34,056 nucleotides of DNA from Paracoccaceae bacterium. GTDB lineage: Bacteria > Pseudomonadota > Alphaproteobacteria > Rhodobacterales > Rhodobacteraceae. Positions 17,355 through 25,332 of the stretch are shown one piece after another. Each line of letters opens with the position of its first letter. Within the stretch, counting starts at the first letter, position 1. The DNA is taken from contig CACLGX010000019.1 in NCBI GenBank assembly GCA_902606585.1, positions 1-34,056 on the forward strand. The letters are read 5' to 3'. The position numbers were made by a program, and so were the translations under genes. The notes below the pieces were generated by a model. That model was given only the letters and a program-made list of their open reading frames with translations, was not told where the DNA came from and ran no database searches.

Positions 17355-17678
17355 ATGCCCAAAGAAGAATGGGGTGTTAAGCGAGTTTGCCCTACAACAA
17401 ACAAAAGATTCTATGACTTGAATAGAAGTCCTATAGTGAGCCCTTATACTGGCGAAGTTGTTGAGTTGGATACTTCGAAGACAAAGATGATTGCTGCTGA
17501 TGCTGAAGATATGTCATCTAAAGCAAATAAAGCCGCGGATTTAGATGCGGAAGATGTTGTATTGGATGAAGAGGATGTAGATGTAGATCTCGGGGATGAT
17601 TTGCTTGAAGAGGACGACGAGGATGATAGCGTTCCACTAGAAGAAATTGCGGATATGCCTTCCGAAGATGACAGTTAA
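17355..17678 (+). CDS. TIGR02300 (FYDLN-acid) family protein
   Basis: The start at 17355 gives MPKEEWGVKRVCPTTNKRFYDLNRSPIVSPYTGE, the exact beginning of this alphaproteobacterial family, with AAGG eight bases upstream. The longer open frame from 17301 is not supported. The 107-residue product has a short folded head containing the FYDLN motif and then a long acidic tail rich in Asp and Glu (about residues 55-107), the source of the family name. Function is unknown. The single Cys and low-complexity tail suggest a small cytosolic binding or chaperone-like role, but this is only a guess. In this lineage it usually precedes a tRNA-Ala gene, as it does here. Confidence 0.93.
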   Translation: MPKEEWGVKRVCPTTNKRFYDLNRSPIVSPYTGEVVELDTSKTKMIAADAEDMSSKANKAADLDAEDVVLDEEDVDVDLGDDLLEEDDEDDSVPLEEIADMPSEDDS

Positions 17679-17737
17679 ACTGTTTAGTTTTATTAGTTTT
17701 ATTTTTAAATGGATCTGTTTTAAAATCTTTATAAACT

Positions 17738-17813
<76 letters not shown>

Positions 17814-17950
17814 AACACCCAAAATTCCTACAACAATCATATATTTCTGACTGTACTTATCAGTACTGCAAATCAGCGGTGCTATTTCTGAATCAAAAAG
17901 ATTGAATGATTTTCATTGTTGTTTATTTGTCAGGAGTAAATGGAGTTCTA

Positions 17951-18307
17951 ATGCGTTTAATATATATTATCATAACAATTTCAGTAGGCACCACCGCTAA
18001 CTCTGAGGGTTTATTTTCTTGGATATTCAGTTCTGGTAAGGAAATAACTGCTGAAATTAAATTAGTTAATAAGTGCCAACTTGATCCCAAATATTTTATT
18101 GTTCGTGATTTAGAAAGTGGGAAGAGTGCTTCGTTCACGAACGGGTTTGCAAAGCTGGCCACTAAAACTAAATCGTCGATACAATTGCAGCTATCGCCGG
18201 CAGTTAAATATGTCACTTTCGAAGGTAATGCGGTTGCGGCTAAAAAGAAAATGAAGCTTGTAGCGGATTGTAGTAAAAGAAATTTAAACGACGTTTTAAA
18301 AAATTAA
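17951..18307 (+). CDS. Small secreted protein of unknown function
   Basis: I choose the ATG at 17951, with GGAG at 17942-17945, over the frame's first start at 17906. It gives 118 residues beginning MRLIYIIITISVGTTANSEG, which looks like a signal peptide cleaved near residue 18. The mature part has two cysteines, in NKCQLDP and ADCSKRN, which could form a disulfide in the periplasm. It is rich in Lys and beta-prone segments (IQLQLSPAVKYVTFEG). I do not recognise a family. It lies alone between tRNA-Ala and an inverted repeat at 18410. Confidence 0.65.
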   Translation: MRLIYIIITISVGTTANSEGLFSWIFSSGKEITAEIKLVNKCQLDPKYFIVRDLESGKSASFTNGFAKLATKTKSSIQLQLSPAVKYVTFEGNAVAAKKKMKLVADCSKRNLNDVLKN

Positions 18308-18340
18308 GTTTGAATCCTTTTTGATCGAAAAAATTTAAAA

Positions 18341-18361
18341 ATAGTATCTAAATAATACTAT
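18341..18361. repeat. Weak AT-only inverted repeat
   Basis: ATAGTAT (18341-18347) and ATACTAT (18355-18361) form 7-bp arms with a 7-nt spacer, 34 nt after the secreted-protein gene. The stem is AT-rich and of low stability, so it may be chance. Confidence 0.25.
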
Positions 18362-18409
18362 ATTGGCTTACGATTAATTTTTTTGATTTAGCTACGGCTG
18401 TCTATTTCA

Positions 18410-18445
18410 GAACCCTAGTCTACTTCTTTATTTTGACTAGGGTTC
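18410..18445. terminator. 11-bp perfect inverted repeat between convergent small genes
   Basis: GAACCCTAGTC (18410-18420) and GACTAGGGTTC (18435-18445) are exact reverse complements with a 14-nt AT-rich loop. The right arm ends on the last base of the convergent minus-strand gene's stop codon. Its position between convergent genes suggests a bidirectional terminator; the following T-run is weak. Confidence 0.6.
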
Positions 18446-18630
18446 TATCTTTTACGCAATACCCGCCAGAGCAAAATACCAGTCGAAGAAATAAGCCAAA
18501 TTAACCACCAGTATTTGACTGCTATTGGTGGCAAAAAGAAAAGACTAAATAATCCAATTAAAGAACCACCTATGACAATATTTACTAATTCGTTAATCCA
18601 GTTTGACTTATTTTTATTATAATTTGACAT
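18445..18630 (-). CDS. Small two-helix membrane protein, unknown
   Basis: A 61-residue protein with a hydrophilic N-terminus (MSNYNKNKSNW). Two hydrophobic segments follow, at about residues 16-34 and 38-55 around a PPIAVKYWW turn, and the end is basic (WRVLRKR). It should sit in the inner membrane with both ends in the cytoplasm. I do not recognise a family, and a chance frame cannot be excluded. The hydrophobic pattern, the basic tail and the terminator-like repeat directly at its stop favour a real gene. A small toxin-like or membrane-modulating peptide is possible, but nothing shows it. Confidence 0.5.
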   Translation of the reverse strand: MSNYNKNKSNWINELVNIVIGGSLIGLFSLFFLPPIAVKYWWLIWLISSTGILLWRVLRKR

Positions 18631-18705
18631 CCCGTAACTCAGCTAAACTCTAGCTTCAATTACCATATTGGAAGCTGTCTTGTAAGTCATTTCAATCTCT
18701 GATCA

Positions 18706-18786
18706 TCATGATGGAATTATTGCCCCAGCAGCTATATCCTTCATGACCTTTGATTGTAGTTCACGGACCTTTTCAATATTTGACAT
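18706..18786 (-). CDS. Possible 26-residue micro-ORF
   Basis: The minus strand reads ATG at 18786 to TGA at 18706. The product starts MSNIEKVRELQSKV and ends AAGAIIPS, and would form an amphipathic helix with charged residues at regular spacing. A purine-rich GGAAA lies about nine bases upstream. After two consecutive stops the same frame continues with EIEMTYKTASNMVIEARV before a TAG. It could be two tiny genes or one broken longer gene. Evidence is only codon pattern and position. Confidence 0.25.
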   Translation of the reverse strand: MSNIEKVRELQSKVMKDIAAGAIIPS

Positions 18787-18901
18787 AAACGTTTCCAAAA
18801 TAACCTGTAAGTTGGAAAATAAAAATGGCTAGGCTTCTGGTCTTAAAAGGCCTTTATAGCAACCTATAAATTTTCTCATCAAAATAATTCTTCTATACAA
18901 C

Positions 18902-18926
18902 GTGGCTGATTTTAAAAATCAGCCAC
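18902..18926. terminator. 12-bp-arm hairpin downstream of the four-helix membrane protein
   Basis: GTGGCTGATTTT (18902-18913) and AAAATCAGCCAC (18915-18926) are exact reverse complements around one base; the tip must open to form a loop. It starts nine bases past the stop of the minus-strand gene at 18936 and so probably ends its transcript. On both strands an A/T stretch is inside the stem rather than after it. Confidence 0.6.
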
Positions 18927-18935
18927 AATAGCGTC

Positions 18936-19349
18936 TTAGGCATATATTTTATCACTCAGGCCATTTATTAGAACAACATTGGCCACAACAAAAACTATTG
19001 AAATTATAGTGTCCTCAGTTTTGTTAATAATCGTATACCCTTTATCGATTATGCCAAACCTAGTACCCAAATCATAAAATAACTGATATAATGACGTCAA
19101 AAGCCCTAAAATGAAATAGATCCAAGCTCCTTCAATTGAAGTAAAAAGTAAGTAGATCCCAACTAAAACTAGGGGGACAATGAAAGAACCTATTAGTCTT
19201 ATAGGTACAATCGCGCCTTCACCTACTTGGTAATCAGCTATAATTTTCTTTGGGTTAAGAATTACAAGATAGCTGTAAAAACTCAGACCAAGAAGTTGAA
19301 TTAAAAAAAGTATTAGATATAAAAAACTCCCACCAAAATTTTCTACCAT
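18936..19349 (-). CDS. Four-helix membrane protein, unknown
   Basis: A 137-residue protein with four clear hydrophobic segments: about 9-29 (LYLILFLIQLLGLSFYSYLVI), 49-68, 74-90 and 112-129. A short cytosolic loop carries NPKKIIADYQVGEGA. I do not recognise a family. It has no visible catalytic or transport motif. It lies alone on the minus strand within the tRNA-Ala to tRNA-Gln block, with a hairpin directly after its stop. The consistent membrane pattern over 137 codons makes a chance frame unlikely. Confidence 0.65.
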   Translation of the reverse strand: MVENFGGSFLYLILFLIQLLGLSFYSYLVILNPKKIIADYQVGEGAIVPIRLIGSFIVPLVLVGIYLLFTSIEGAWIYFILGLLTSLYQLFYDLGTRFGIIDKGYTIINKTEDTIISIVFVVANVVLINGLSDKIYA

Positions 19350-19503
19350 AACGTACCTCCGTGATTTGAAAACTTGATATTCTAAATTTTATTACAAAAG
19401 CTTAGCGATGCATTTATTTTGAATAAAGAAGTATCGTCGCGTCAAATATACACACGAGCCAAGAGGTAAGAAATCAATCTAAGATTTAACATTAAATTAT
19501 TAT

Positions 19504-19833
19504 TTAATCTCTTATTTGGCTCAATACTCTTATAATCGCATCAAAGATATTGTCTGAAGGGTGTTTTTCACAATAATCTCGGGCAGACTTATAAAGCGTA
19601 TCTATTTCTTCCAAACCTGTAGACTTGCTTTCCATAGCATTCACTCCGGTAAAAAAGCCGAGGATATAGGCAGTGTATGCAAATTGATATACTTGGTCCA
19701 TTTGAGAACCTGTGCTTGTGGTTTTTACCATCTCGCTACAGCTTTCTTTGCCAAAGCCAAGCATAGCAAACTCAGACTTTGCTGATGTTGCTAATGATAT
19801 AGCTAATAAAAGTGGCAAGATTATATTTTTCAT
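19504..19833 (-). CDS. Small exported protein, possibly Rap1a/Tai-like
   Basis: I choose the ATG at 19833, giving 109 residues that start MKNIILPLLLAISLATSAKS, a typical signal peptide. The frame's earlier start at 19878 would place 15 residues in front of it. The mature part has two cysteines (ESCSEMV and YCEKHPSD). The pattern YTAYILGFFTGVNA...IDTLYKSARDYCEKHPSD recalls small periplasmic proteins of the Rap1a/Tai immunity fold, in which GxxxG and C..HP motifs recur. The similarity is weak and by eye, and no secretion-system effector is adjacent. It is probably a periplasmic protein of unknown role. Confidence 0.55.
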   Translation of the reverse strand: MKNIILPLLLAISLATSAKSEFAMLGFGKESCSEMVKTTSTGSQMDQVYQFAYTAYILGFFTGVNAMESKSTGLEEIDTLYKSARDYCEKHPSDNIFDAIIRVLSQIRD

Positions 19834-19923
19834 TACTTGACCTATACCTTTGAGTGACTCAGTAAAATAAGTTTTCAATTGAATTATTATCTTTGGAAGA
19901 GCGTATTACATTTTCATATTTTT

Positions 19924-19998
19924 TGGCTGGGATGGTAGGATTCGAACCTACGATACTCTGTACCAAAAACAGATGCCTTACCACTTGGCTACATCCCA
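19924..19998 (-). tRNA. tRNA-Gln (anticodon TTG)
   Basis: On the minus strand the acceptor TGGGATG pairs with CATCCCA, followed by discriminator G and an encoded CCA. The D arm is GCCAAGTGGTAAGGC. The anticodon stem TCTGT/ACAGA encloses TTTTGGT with anticodon TTG. The T arm is GTAGGTTCGAATCCTAC. It lies 44 nt downstream of the double-ATPase gene on the same strand and marks the right edge of the small-gene block. Confidence 0.97.
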
Positions 19999-20042
19999 AC
20001 AACGGAGCATTATTTACGATGGACGACAAGAGTGTTCAAGAC

Positions 20043-21656
20043 CTAATCTCTTTTTTTGTTTAAATTATTTAACCAATTGGGGTCCATCTCTGGTACTGAT
20101 GAAAGTAAGAGCTCTGTATAATCTGGATGTGGTGGGCTGAAGACATCTGATTTTAACCCTTGCTCCACGACTTCACCGAGGTTCATCACTACCACTTGGT
20201 CAGATATGGCACGAACAGTTGAGATATCATGCGTGATAAATAAGTAAGTAAGGTTTAATTCTTTTTGCAGCCTCATAAGAAGCTTAAGGATCCCTTCTTG
20301 AACAATTTGATCTAATGCAGAAGTTACTTCATCACATATTATAAATTCTGGATTTGCTGCTAGAGCTCTCGCTATACATATGCGTTGTTTCTGACCTCCC
20401 GATAGTTCACTTGGCAATCGATCAATGAACTGACCATCTAACTCGATCATTTCAAGAAGTTCTAAAATACGCTTCTCCTTTTCCTTACCTTTCAAATCGA
20501 GGTAAAACTCTAGAGGTCTTCCTATGATCTCGCGGACAGTTTGACGTGGATTCATGGCTGTGTCTGCCATTTGGTAGATCATTTGGATTATTCTTTTTTG
20601 CTCTTTAGTTCTATCTTCAAGCCGTTTTGGCAGAACTTCTCCATCAAATTCAATTGATCCACTCAGCTGAGGTAAAAGGCCGGTTATAACTCTTGCAGTG
20701 GTCGACTTTCCGGAACCAGATTCCCCCACCACAGCGACAGTAGAGCCTCTAGGTACGGAAATATTTACGTCATGTAAGACTTTAAATTTTCCATATGCAG
20801 CATCGATATTTTTAATTTCTAAAATCGGTTTTTGCACCTTTACGGGCTTTTTTTCTAAGGAGCGAACAGACCAGAGTGACTTTGTATATTCTTCTTTCGG
20901 CGCCGTAAGCATCTTGCGCGTTTCTGCTTCCTCTATTTCATTACCGTATCTAAGAACTTTTATTACATCGGCCATTTGAGCGACTACAGCAAGGTCGTGA
21001 GTGATGTATATAGCTGCTGTATTGAATTCCTCTACTATATTTTTCATAGCTGTAAGGACTTCAACTTGAGTTGTTACATCTAAAGCTGTAGTTGGTTCAT
21101 CGAAAACTATTAGATCTGGCCTCGGTGACATAGCCATGGCAGTCATGACTCTTTGTAACTGACCTCCAGACACTTGGTGGGGATAGCGATCTCCTATGCT
21201 CTCTGGATTTGGAAGATTTAAAGCTTCATAAAGTCTTTTTGCATCTTTTTTTGCATCATTTTCATTTTTTATTTTAAATCTTATGGCCGAGGCTGTCGTT
21301 TGGTCAATTAAACGATGTGCAGGATTAAAAGATGCGGCTGCAGATTGCGCAACATAAGTCATCCTATTTCCCCAAAAATTTTGTTTTTCACTGTCACGTA
21401 GGGAGGCAAGATCGACTCCCTCAAACAAAATTTCTCCACCTGTTATTCTGCATCCGGGCTGGGTATACCCCATCGCCGCTAAACCAAGTGTGGATTTTCC
21501 AGCACCTGACTCTCCAATGAGACCCATTACTTGCCCCCGTTTTAACGTAAGGTTTACGCCTTTTATAATAGGGTGCCACTGTTCATCAGAAAAACCCTCT
21601 ATTTTTAGGTTATTGATTTGAATTAGGGGACTGGCTTTTTGCGCTTTACTGTTCAT
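20043..21656 (-). CDS. Fused double ATPase of a Dpp/Opp-type ABC importer
   Basis: I choose the ATG at 21656 (MNSKAQKASPLIQI), which overlaps the preceding permease by 11 nt; a GTG at 21668 is the alternative. The 537-residue product holds two complete ATPase domains, corresponding to DppD then DppF. The first has Walker A GESGAGKST, signature VSGGQLQR and Walker B LIVFDEPTTA. The second has GESGSGKST, LSGGQKQR and FIICDEVTSA. Each ends with a D-loop and switch His (ITHD). It powers uptake by the two permeases encoded immediately upstream. Substrate range cannot be read from the ATPase. It is the last gene before tRNA-Gln. Confidence 0.95.
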   Translation of the reverse strand: MNSKAQKASPLIQINNLKIEGFSDEQWHPIIKGVNLTLKRGQVMGLIGESGAGKSTLGLAAMGYTQPGCRITGGEILFEGVDLASLRDSEKQNFWGNRMTYVAQSAAASFNPAHRLIDQTTASAIRFKIKNENDAKKDAKRLYEALNLPNPESIGDRYPHQVSGGQLQRVMTAMAMSPRPDLIVFDEPTTALDVTTQVEVLTAMKNIVEEFNTAAIYITHDLAVVAQMADVIKVLRYGNEIEEAETRKMLTAPKEEYTKSLWSVRSLEKKPVKVQKPILEIKNIDAAYGKFKVLHDVNISVPRGSTVAVVGESGSGKSTTARVITGLLPQLSGSIEFDGEVLPKRLEDRTKEQKRIIQMIYQMADTAMNPRQTVREIIGRPLEFYLDLKGKEKEKRILELLEMIELDGQFIDRLPSELSGGQKQRICIARALAANPEFIICDEVTSALDQIVQEGILKLLMRLQKELNLTYLFITHDISTVRAISDQVVVMNLGEVVEQGLKSDVFSPPHPDYTELLLSSVPEMDPNWLNNLNKKRD

Positions 21657-22566
21657 CGCGTATACCACTAGTTTTGTGTAAGAACCAATCTACAACGAAG
21701 TTGATGGCTACTGTGAGAAGTGCGATTGCTGCTGCCGGCAAAAGTGGAGTTAGGCCAGCCTTCAGATCATATTGGGCAAACATTATCAAAGATGCATTAT
21801 CACGTACCATAGACCCCCAATCAGCAGTGGGAGGCTGTATTCCAACACCAAGGAAGGAAAGGGCTGCTATAGTAAGGAATACAAAACAAAACCTTAGCCC
21901 AAACTCAGCAATCAAAGGCGGCATGATGTTTGGTAAAATTTCTTTTCGCATTATCCAGCCTATACCCTCACCTCGCAATTGGGCTGCTTCAACGTAATCC
22001 ATTACCACTACATTTACTGCAACGGCTCTTGTCAAACGGAAGACGCGGGTAGAATCCAAGACAGCAATAATAATGATCAAATTTATAACTGTTGATCCAA
22101 AAATTGATAATAAGACCAGTGCGAAGATTAAACTGGGGATTGCCATCAAAACGTCAACAGCTCTGCTCAGAAGTTGATCGATGTAGGATCTATTAATTGC
22201 GGCAGCTAGCCCCAAAGCACCCCCAATGAGAAAAGCTAGAAAAGTTGTTGCAACGGCTATTCCGACTGTGTTGCGTGCTCCATAAATCATACGTGAAAAA
22301 ATATCACGGCCAATTTGATCAGTGCCGAATATATGCTCTGAACTCCAAGCGGCATAAGGCTCTGGGAAAACCTCTGCTTCTCCATATGGAGCAAATAGTG
22401 GAGCAAATATTGCCAAAACCGCATATATAAATATTATCAACAGTCCAAAGCGGGCCGTCCAGGGTGACTTAGATAATTCTATTTTTGCCCGGGTCCAAAA
22501 AGTGCGCTTTTCAAGAACAGAACCGACTTCACCAGCTGCTGAGTATGTATTTTTTTCTTGTGTCAT
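21646..22566 (-). CDS. ABC transporter permease, DppC type
   Basis: A 306-residue inner-membrane permease. Motifs include the DppC N-terminal stretch HIFGTDQIGRDIFSRMIYGARNT and the ATPase-coupling EAA loop EAAQLRGEGIGWIMRKEILPNIM. Six hydrophobic segments are visible, from about residue 37 onwards. It overlaps dppB-type by 4 nt (ATGA) and the ATPase gene by 11 nt, showing tight translational coupling. Together with the DppB-type protein it forms the transport channel of a family-5 oligopeptide, dipeptide or nickel-type importer. Confidence 0.94.
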   Translation of the reverse strand: MTQEKNTYSAAGEVGSVLEKRTFWTRAKIELSKSPWTARFGLLIIFIYAVLAIFAPLFAPYGEAEVFPEPYAAWSSEHIFGTDQIGRDIFSRMIYGARNTVGIAVATTFLAFLIGGALGLAAAINRSYIDQLLSRAVDVLMAIPSLIFALVLLSIFGSTVINLIIIIAVLDSTRVFRLTRAVAVNVVVMDYVEAAQLRGEGIGWIMRKEILPNIMPPLIAEFGLRFCFVFLTIAALSFLGVGIQPPTADWGSMVRDNASLIMFAQYDLKAGLTPLLPAAAIALLTVAINFVVDWFLHKTSGIRDEQ

Positions 22567-23543
22567 TTGGGATGAAGTAATCTTGGATTTGTTATAATCC
22601 CAATAATATCAGCGATTAAGTTTAATAAAATATATGTTACAGCAAATATCAGTGCACACCCCTGTACAACTGGAATATCTCTGCTCGTGACGGCATCAAC
22701 CATTAATTGTCCAACCCCAGGATAAACAAATACGACTTCTACAACGACAACTCCAACGACCAAGTAGGCTAAGTTAAAAGCAATTACCGTAGCAATAGGG
22801 GCCCAAGCATTTGGGAGGGCATGTTTAAGTATTACTTCAGTTTGTGATGCTCCCGATAATCTGGCCATTTGGATGTATGGGCTAGCCAAAAGGTTAATAA
22901 TAGCAGCCCGAGTCATTCTCATCATGTGAGCCACAATTACAAGTGTAAGTGTAAACGCAGGAAGAGCACTTCTGTATAATCTTTCGTTCAATGGAGTTGA
23001 AGCATCCACATTGGCAAGAGATGGGAATACTGGATACAGAGATGCCAACAATAAAATCAAAATATATGCTACAAAAAATTCAGGGAAAGATATCGTAGTT
23101 AAGGTAGTTGTGTTGATTGTTCGGTCATAAACAGTATTGCGATACAGAGCACTGGTGATCCCCAAAAATAACGAAACCGGTACCGCAATAATTGCTGTTA
23201 CACTTGCTAAGAACAGCGTATTCCAAAGGCGAGGCGCTATTAGGTCGATAACTTCTCTAGATCTATCTGTGCCTGACGCATTTCGGCCTGAAAAAGAGGT
23301 TCCTAAGTCTCCCTGTATAGCGCCTCCAACCCACTGCAAATACCTTATATAGGGAGGCTCATCCAATCCCAATTCTCGTCTAAAGGCAGCAACAGTCTCT
23401 TCGGTGGCAGCTTGTCCCAAAATTGCTTGCCCAAAATCTCCAGGAAGCATTTCGATTGCAGAAAATATGATTATGGAAACTATAAAAAGAGTTGCTAATC
23501 CTAGGCCTAGTCGCCCAAGAACTGTTTTTAAAACGGGATGCAA
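22563..23543 (-). CDS. ABC transporter permease, DppB type
   Basis: A 326-residue inner-membrane permease with the DppB features: N-terminal helix followed by ...EMLPGDFGQAILGQAATEETVAAFRRELGLDEPPYIRYLQWVGGAIQGDLGTSF broken into two conserved parts, and the coupling loop ARLSGASQTEVILKHALPNA. It ends with the late helices typical of the subfamily. It overlaps the DppC-type gene by 4 nt. A hairpin at 23571-23595 separates it from the substrate-binding protein gene upstream. The genes are co-oriented, so permeases are probably expressed by read-through at a lower level. Confidence 0.94.
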   Translation of the reverse strand: MHPVLKTVLGRLGLGLATLFIVSIIIFSAIEMLPGDFGQAILGQAATEETVAAFRRELGLDEPPYIRYLQWVGGAIQGDLGTSFSGRNASGTDRSREVIDLIAPRLWNTLFLASVTAIIAVPVSLFLGITSALYRNTVYDRTINTTTLTTISFPEFFVAYILILLLASLYPVFPSLANVDASTPLNERLYRSALPAFTLTLVIVAHMMRMTRAAIINLLASPYIQMARLSGASQTEVILKHALPNAWAPIATVIAFNLAYLVVGVVVVEVVFVYPGVGQLMVDAVTSRDIPVVQGCALIFAVTYILLNLIADIIGIITNPRLLHPK

Positions 23544-23570
23544 AATGTATTACCTTATTTTAAAAATAAA

Positions 23571-23595
23571 TATGGGCCCTTTACTAGGGCCCATA
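23571..23595 (-). terminator. Hairpin between binding-protein and permease genes
   Basis: TATGGGCCCT and AGGGCCCATA are exact 10-bp arms around a 5-nt loop. On the minus strand the stem is followed by a T-rich run (TTTATTTTTA). It lies 21 nt after the binding-protein stop and 27 nt before the permease start. This fits a partial terminator or 3' stabiliser that gives more binding protein than permease. Confidence 0.75.
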
Positions 23596-23616
23596 AATTT
23601 AATTGCTATTTAATAT

Positions 23617-25215
23617 TTAAGCAAACCACCAGCGTTCGACGCACTTGGCACCATCACTATCCCAGTTAGCCGCAATATTTTCGTCTGTTGCGATTGCCTT
23701 TGAGTTAGCACTGACATAGCTGTTGAAGATCGGACATATTGTTCCGCCATCGTCATATATTAGACGCTGGCACTCATAATATAGTTCCCGACGCTTAGTA
23801 TCATTCAATTCAGCCCGTGCTTCTTTCACAAGTTTATTGAACTTGACTGCCGAGTCTGTAGTTTTCCAAGCAGTATCATTCCACTCGGTATCGTCAGTAT
23901 ATGCAGCGGAGAACATCCAGTCTTCAGTTGGTCTACCACCCCAGTAACATGCACACCATCCTTTGGCATCATTGTTCCAAACGTTAGACCAGTATCCATC
24001 CTTCGGCTCTCTGATCACTTCGATTTCCATACCGGCTTCAGCTGCAGACGCTGCCATAAGTTGCGCGGCATCAACTGCTCCAGCAAAAGCAGCATCAGCT
24101 GCAGAAAGTGGAATCTTTCCTGAATGCCCGGATTTTTTATAATGATAGGCAGCTTTATCAGCATCAAATTCCCGCTGAGGCAAGTCTGAATTATGATATC
24201 TGTTTGCCGTAGAGATTGGATGATCGTTACCAATCGCACCATAGCCCAATAGAATTTTATCGACTAATTCCTGACGCTTAATAGACCACTTAAGCGCCAT
24301 TCTGAGGTCATAATTGTCGAACGGTGCTACACTCAATCTCATTGGGAAAGTATAATGTGCTGTACCCGTAGCGTCCCAAATATAAATATCCTTGTTTCTC
24401 TTGAACAGGTTTACTGTTTTCAGGTCTACTCGGTCCATTGCATCAATATCGCCTGATGTTAGGGCGTTTTGACGGGCGGTCGGATCAATAATTGAAAGCA
24501 ACTCCACTTCGTCAAAATGGGCCGCGCCTTCTTTCCAATAGTTTGGATTTTTCTTTAGAACTGACTTAACGCCAGGCTCAAAAGATTGAAGGATGTAACC
24601 ACCAGTGCCTACGCCTGATGCCATGTCTCCGGCTGGTCTAATCGATATGTGATAGTCACTCACAATAAATGGAAAGTCCGCATTTGGATTTTCTAATTCG
24701 AAAATCACCTTGTTTTTTCCATCTGCTTTTAATGATTTAACCTGGGTCAGAAGCCCTTTTGCTGCCGATGTTGAATCCTCACCCATGTGATGATTGTAGC
24801 TAGCCACTACGTCTTCCGATGTCATTGTTTTCCCATTGTGGAACTCAACACCTTGTCTTAGATTAAAAACCCATTTTTGAGCATCATCAGACTCAAAGCT
24901 TTCCGCTAATTCTGGGATAAGCTCGCCAGTATTGCTTACTTCGGTTAAGTGGTTTCCGAAAGTATATCCATTAACGAGTGTGAAGTGGTTCTCAGATGTT
25001 GCTGAATCCAAGGTATCTGTAGTAGACCCATGGCCTAAGCCCATACGGTAACGTCCACCACTTTTTGGCGTTGCTGCAGCAACTTGGCCCGCCAGCGATA
25101 ATGCTGAAGGTAATGCAACACCTGTTGCAAGCAAAGATCTTACGAAAGTTCGGCGATCAATTTGACCACTTTTATACTTGAGCTCTTGGATGGCTCTGTA
25201 CTCTAATTTACTCAT
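23617..25215 (-). CDS. ABC transporter substrate-binding protein, family 5, Tat signal
   Basis: A 532-residue extracytoplasmic binding protein. I choose the ATG at 25215 (MSKLEYRAIQELKYK), with AGGGAG about 12 bases upstream; the frame opens at 25257. Residues about 20-50 carry a twin-arginine export signal, DRRTFVRSLLATGVALPSA, then a likely cleavage after AAA. The family-5 (DppA/OppA) fold is shown by LTEVSNTGELIPELAESFES, WVFNLRQGVEFHNGKTMTSEDVV and the C-terminal YYECQRLIYDDGGTICP. Tat export suggests it folds before crossing the membrane. It is followed by its permeases after a hairpin and preceded by a CocE/NonD hydrolase gene. The ligand is unknown; peptide-like compounds are the family default. 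Confidence 0.94.
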   Translation of the reverse strand: MSKLEYRAIQELKYKSGQIDRRTFVRSLLATGVALPSALSLAGQVAAATPKSGGRYRMGLGHGSTTDTLDSATSENHFTLVNGYTFGNHLTEVSNTGELIPELAESFESDDAQKWVFNLRQGVEFHNGKTMTSEDVVASYNHHMGEDSTSAAKGLLTQVKSLKADGKNKVIFELENPNADFPFIVSDYHISIRPAGDMASGVGTGGYILQSFEPGVKSVLKKNPNYWKEGAAHFDEVELLSIIDPTARQNALTSGDIDAMDRVDLKTVNLFKRNKDIYIWDATGTAHYTFPMRLSVAPFDNYDLRMALKWSIKRQELVDKILLGYGAIGNDHPISTANRYHNSDLPQREFDADKAAYHYKKSGHSGKIPLSAADAAFAGAVDAAQLMAASAAEAGMEIEVIREPKDGYWSNVWNNDAKGWCACYWGGRPTEDWMFSAAYTDDTEWNDTAWKTTDSAVKFNKLVKEARAELNDTKRRELYYECQRLIYDDGGTICPIFNSYVSANSKAIATDENIAANWDSDGAKCVERWWFA

Positions 25216-25332
25216 ACTATTTACGACTCCCTGTGTGTTATCGTTATTTCTTCCCAATCATGCAAAATGCTTTAACTAAAAAGCAAGTGAAAATTGATTT
25301 TTTTATGATTTCAAATCAACTTAAAGCCAAAA

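Larger units (their letters stand above)
18631..18935. other. 305-nt gap with a possible micro-ORF and a hairpin
   Basis: Between two small membrane-protein genes on the minus strand. It contains a 26-codon minus-strand frame (18706-18786), a further short in-frame stretch after two stops, and a 12-bp-arm hairpin at 18902-18926. Nothing else was recognised. It could be the remains of a decayed gene. Confidence 0.5.
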
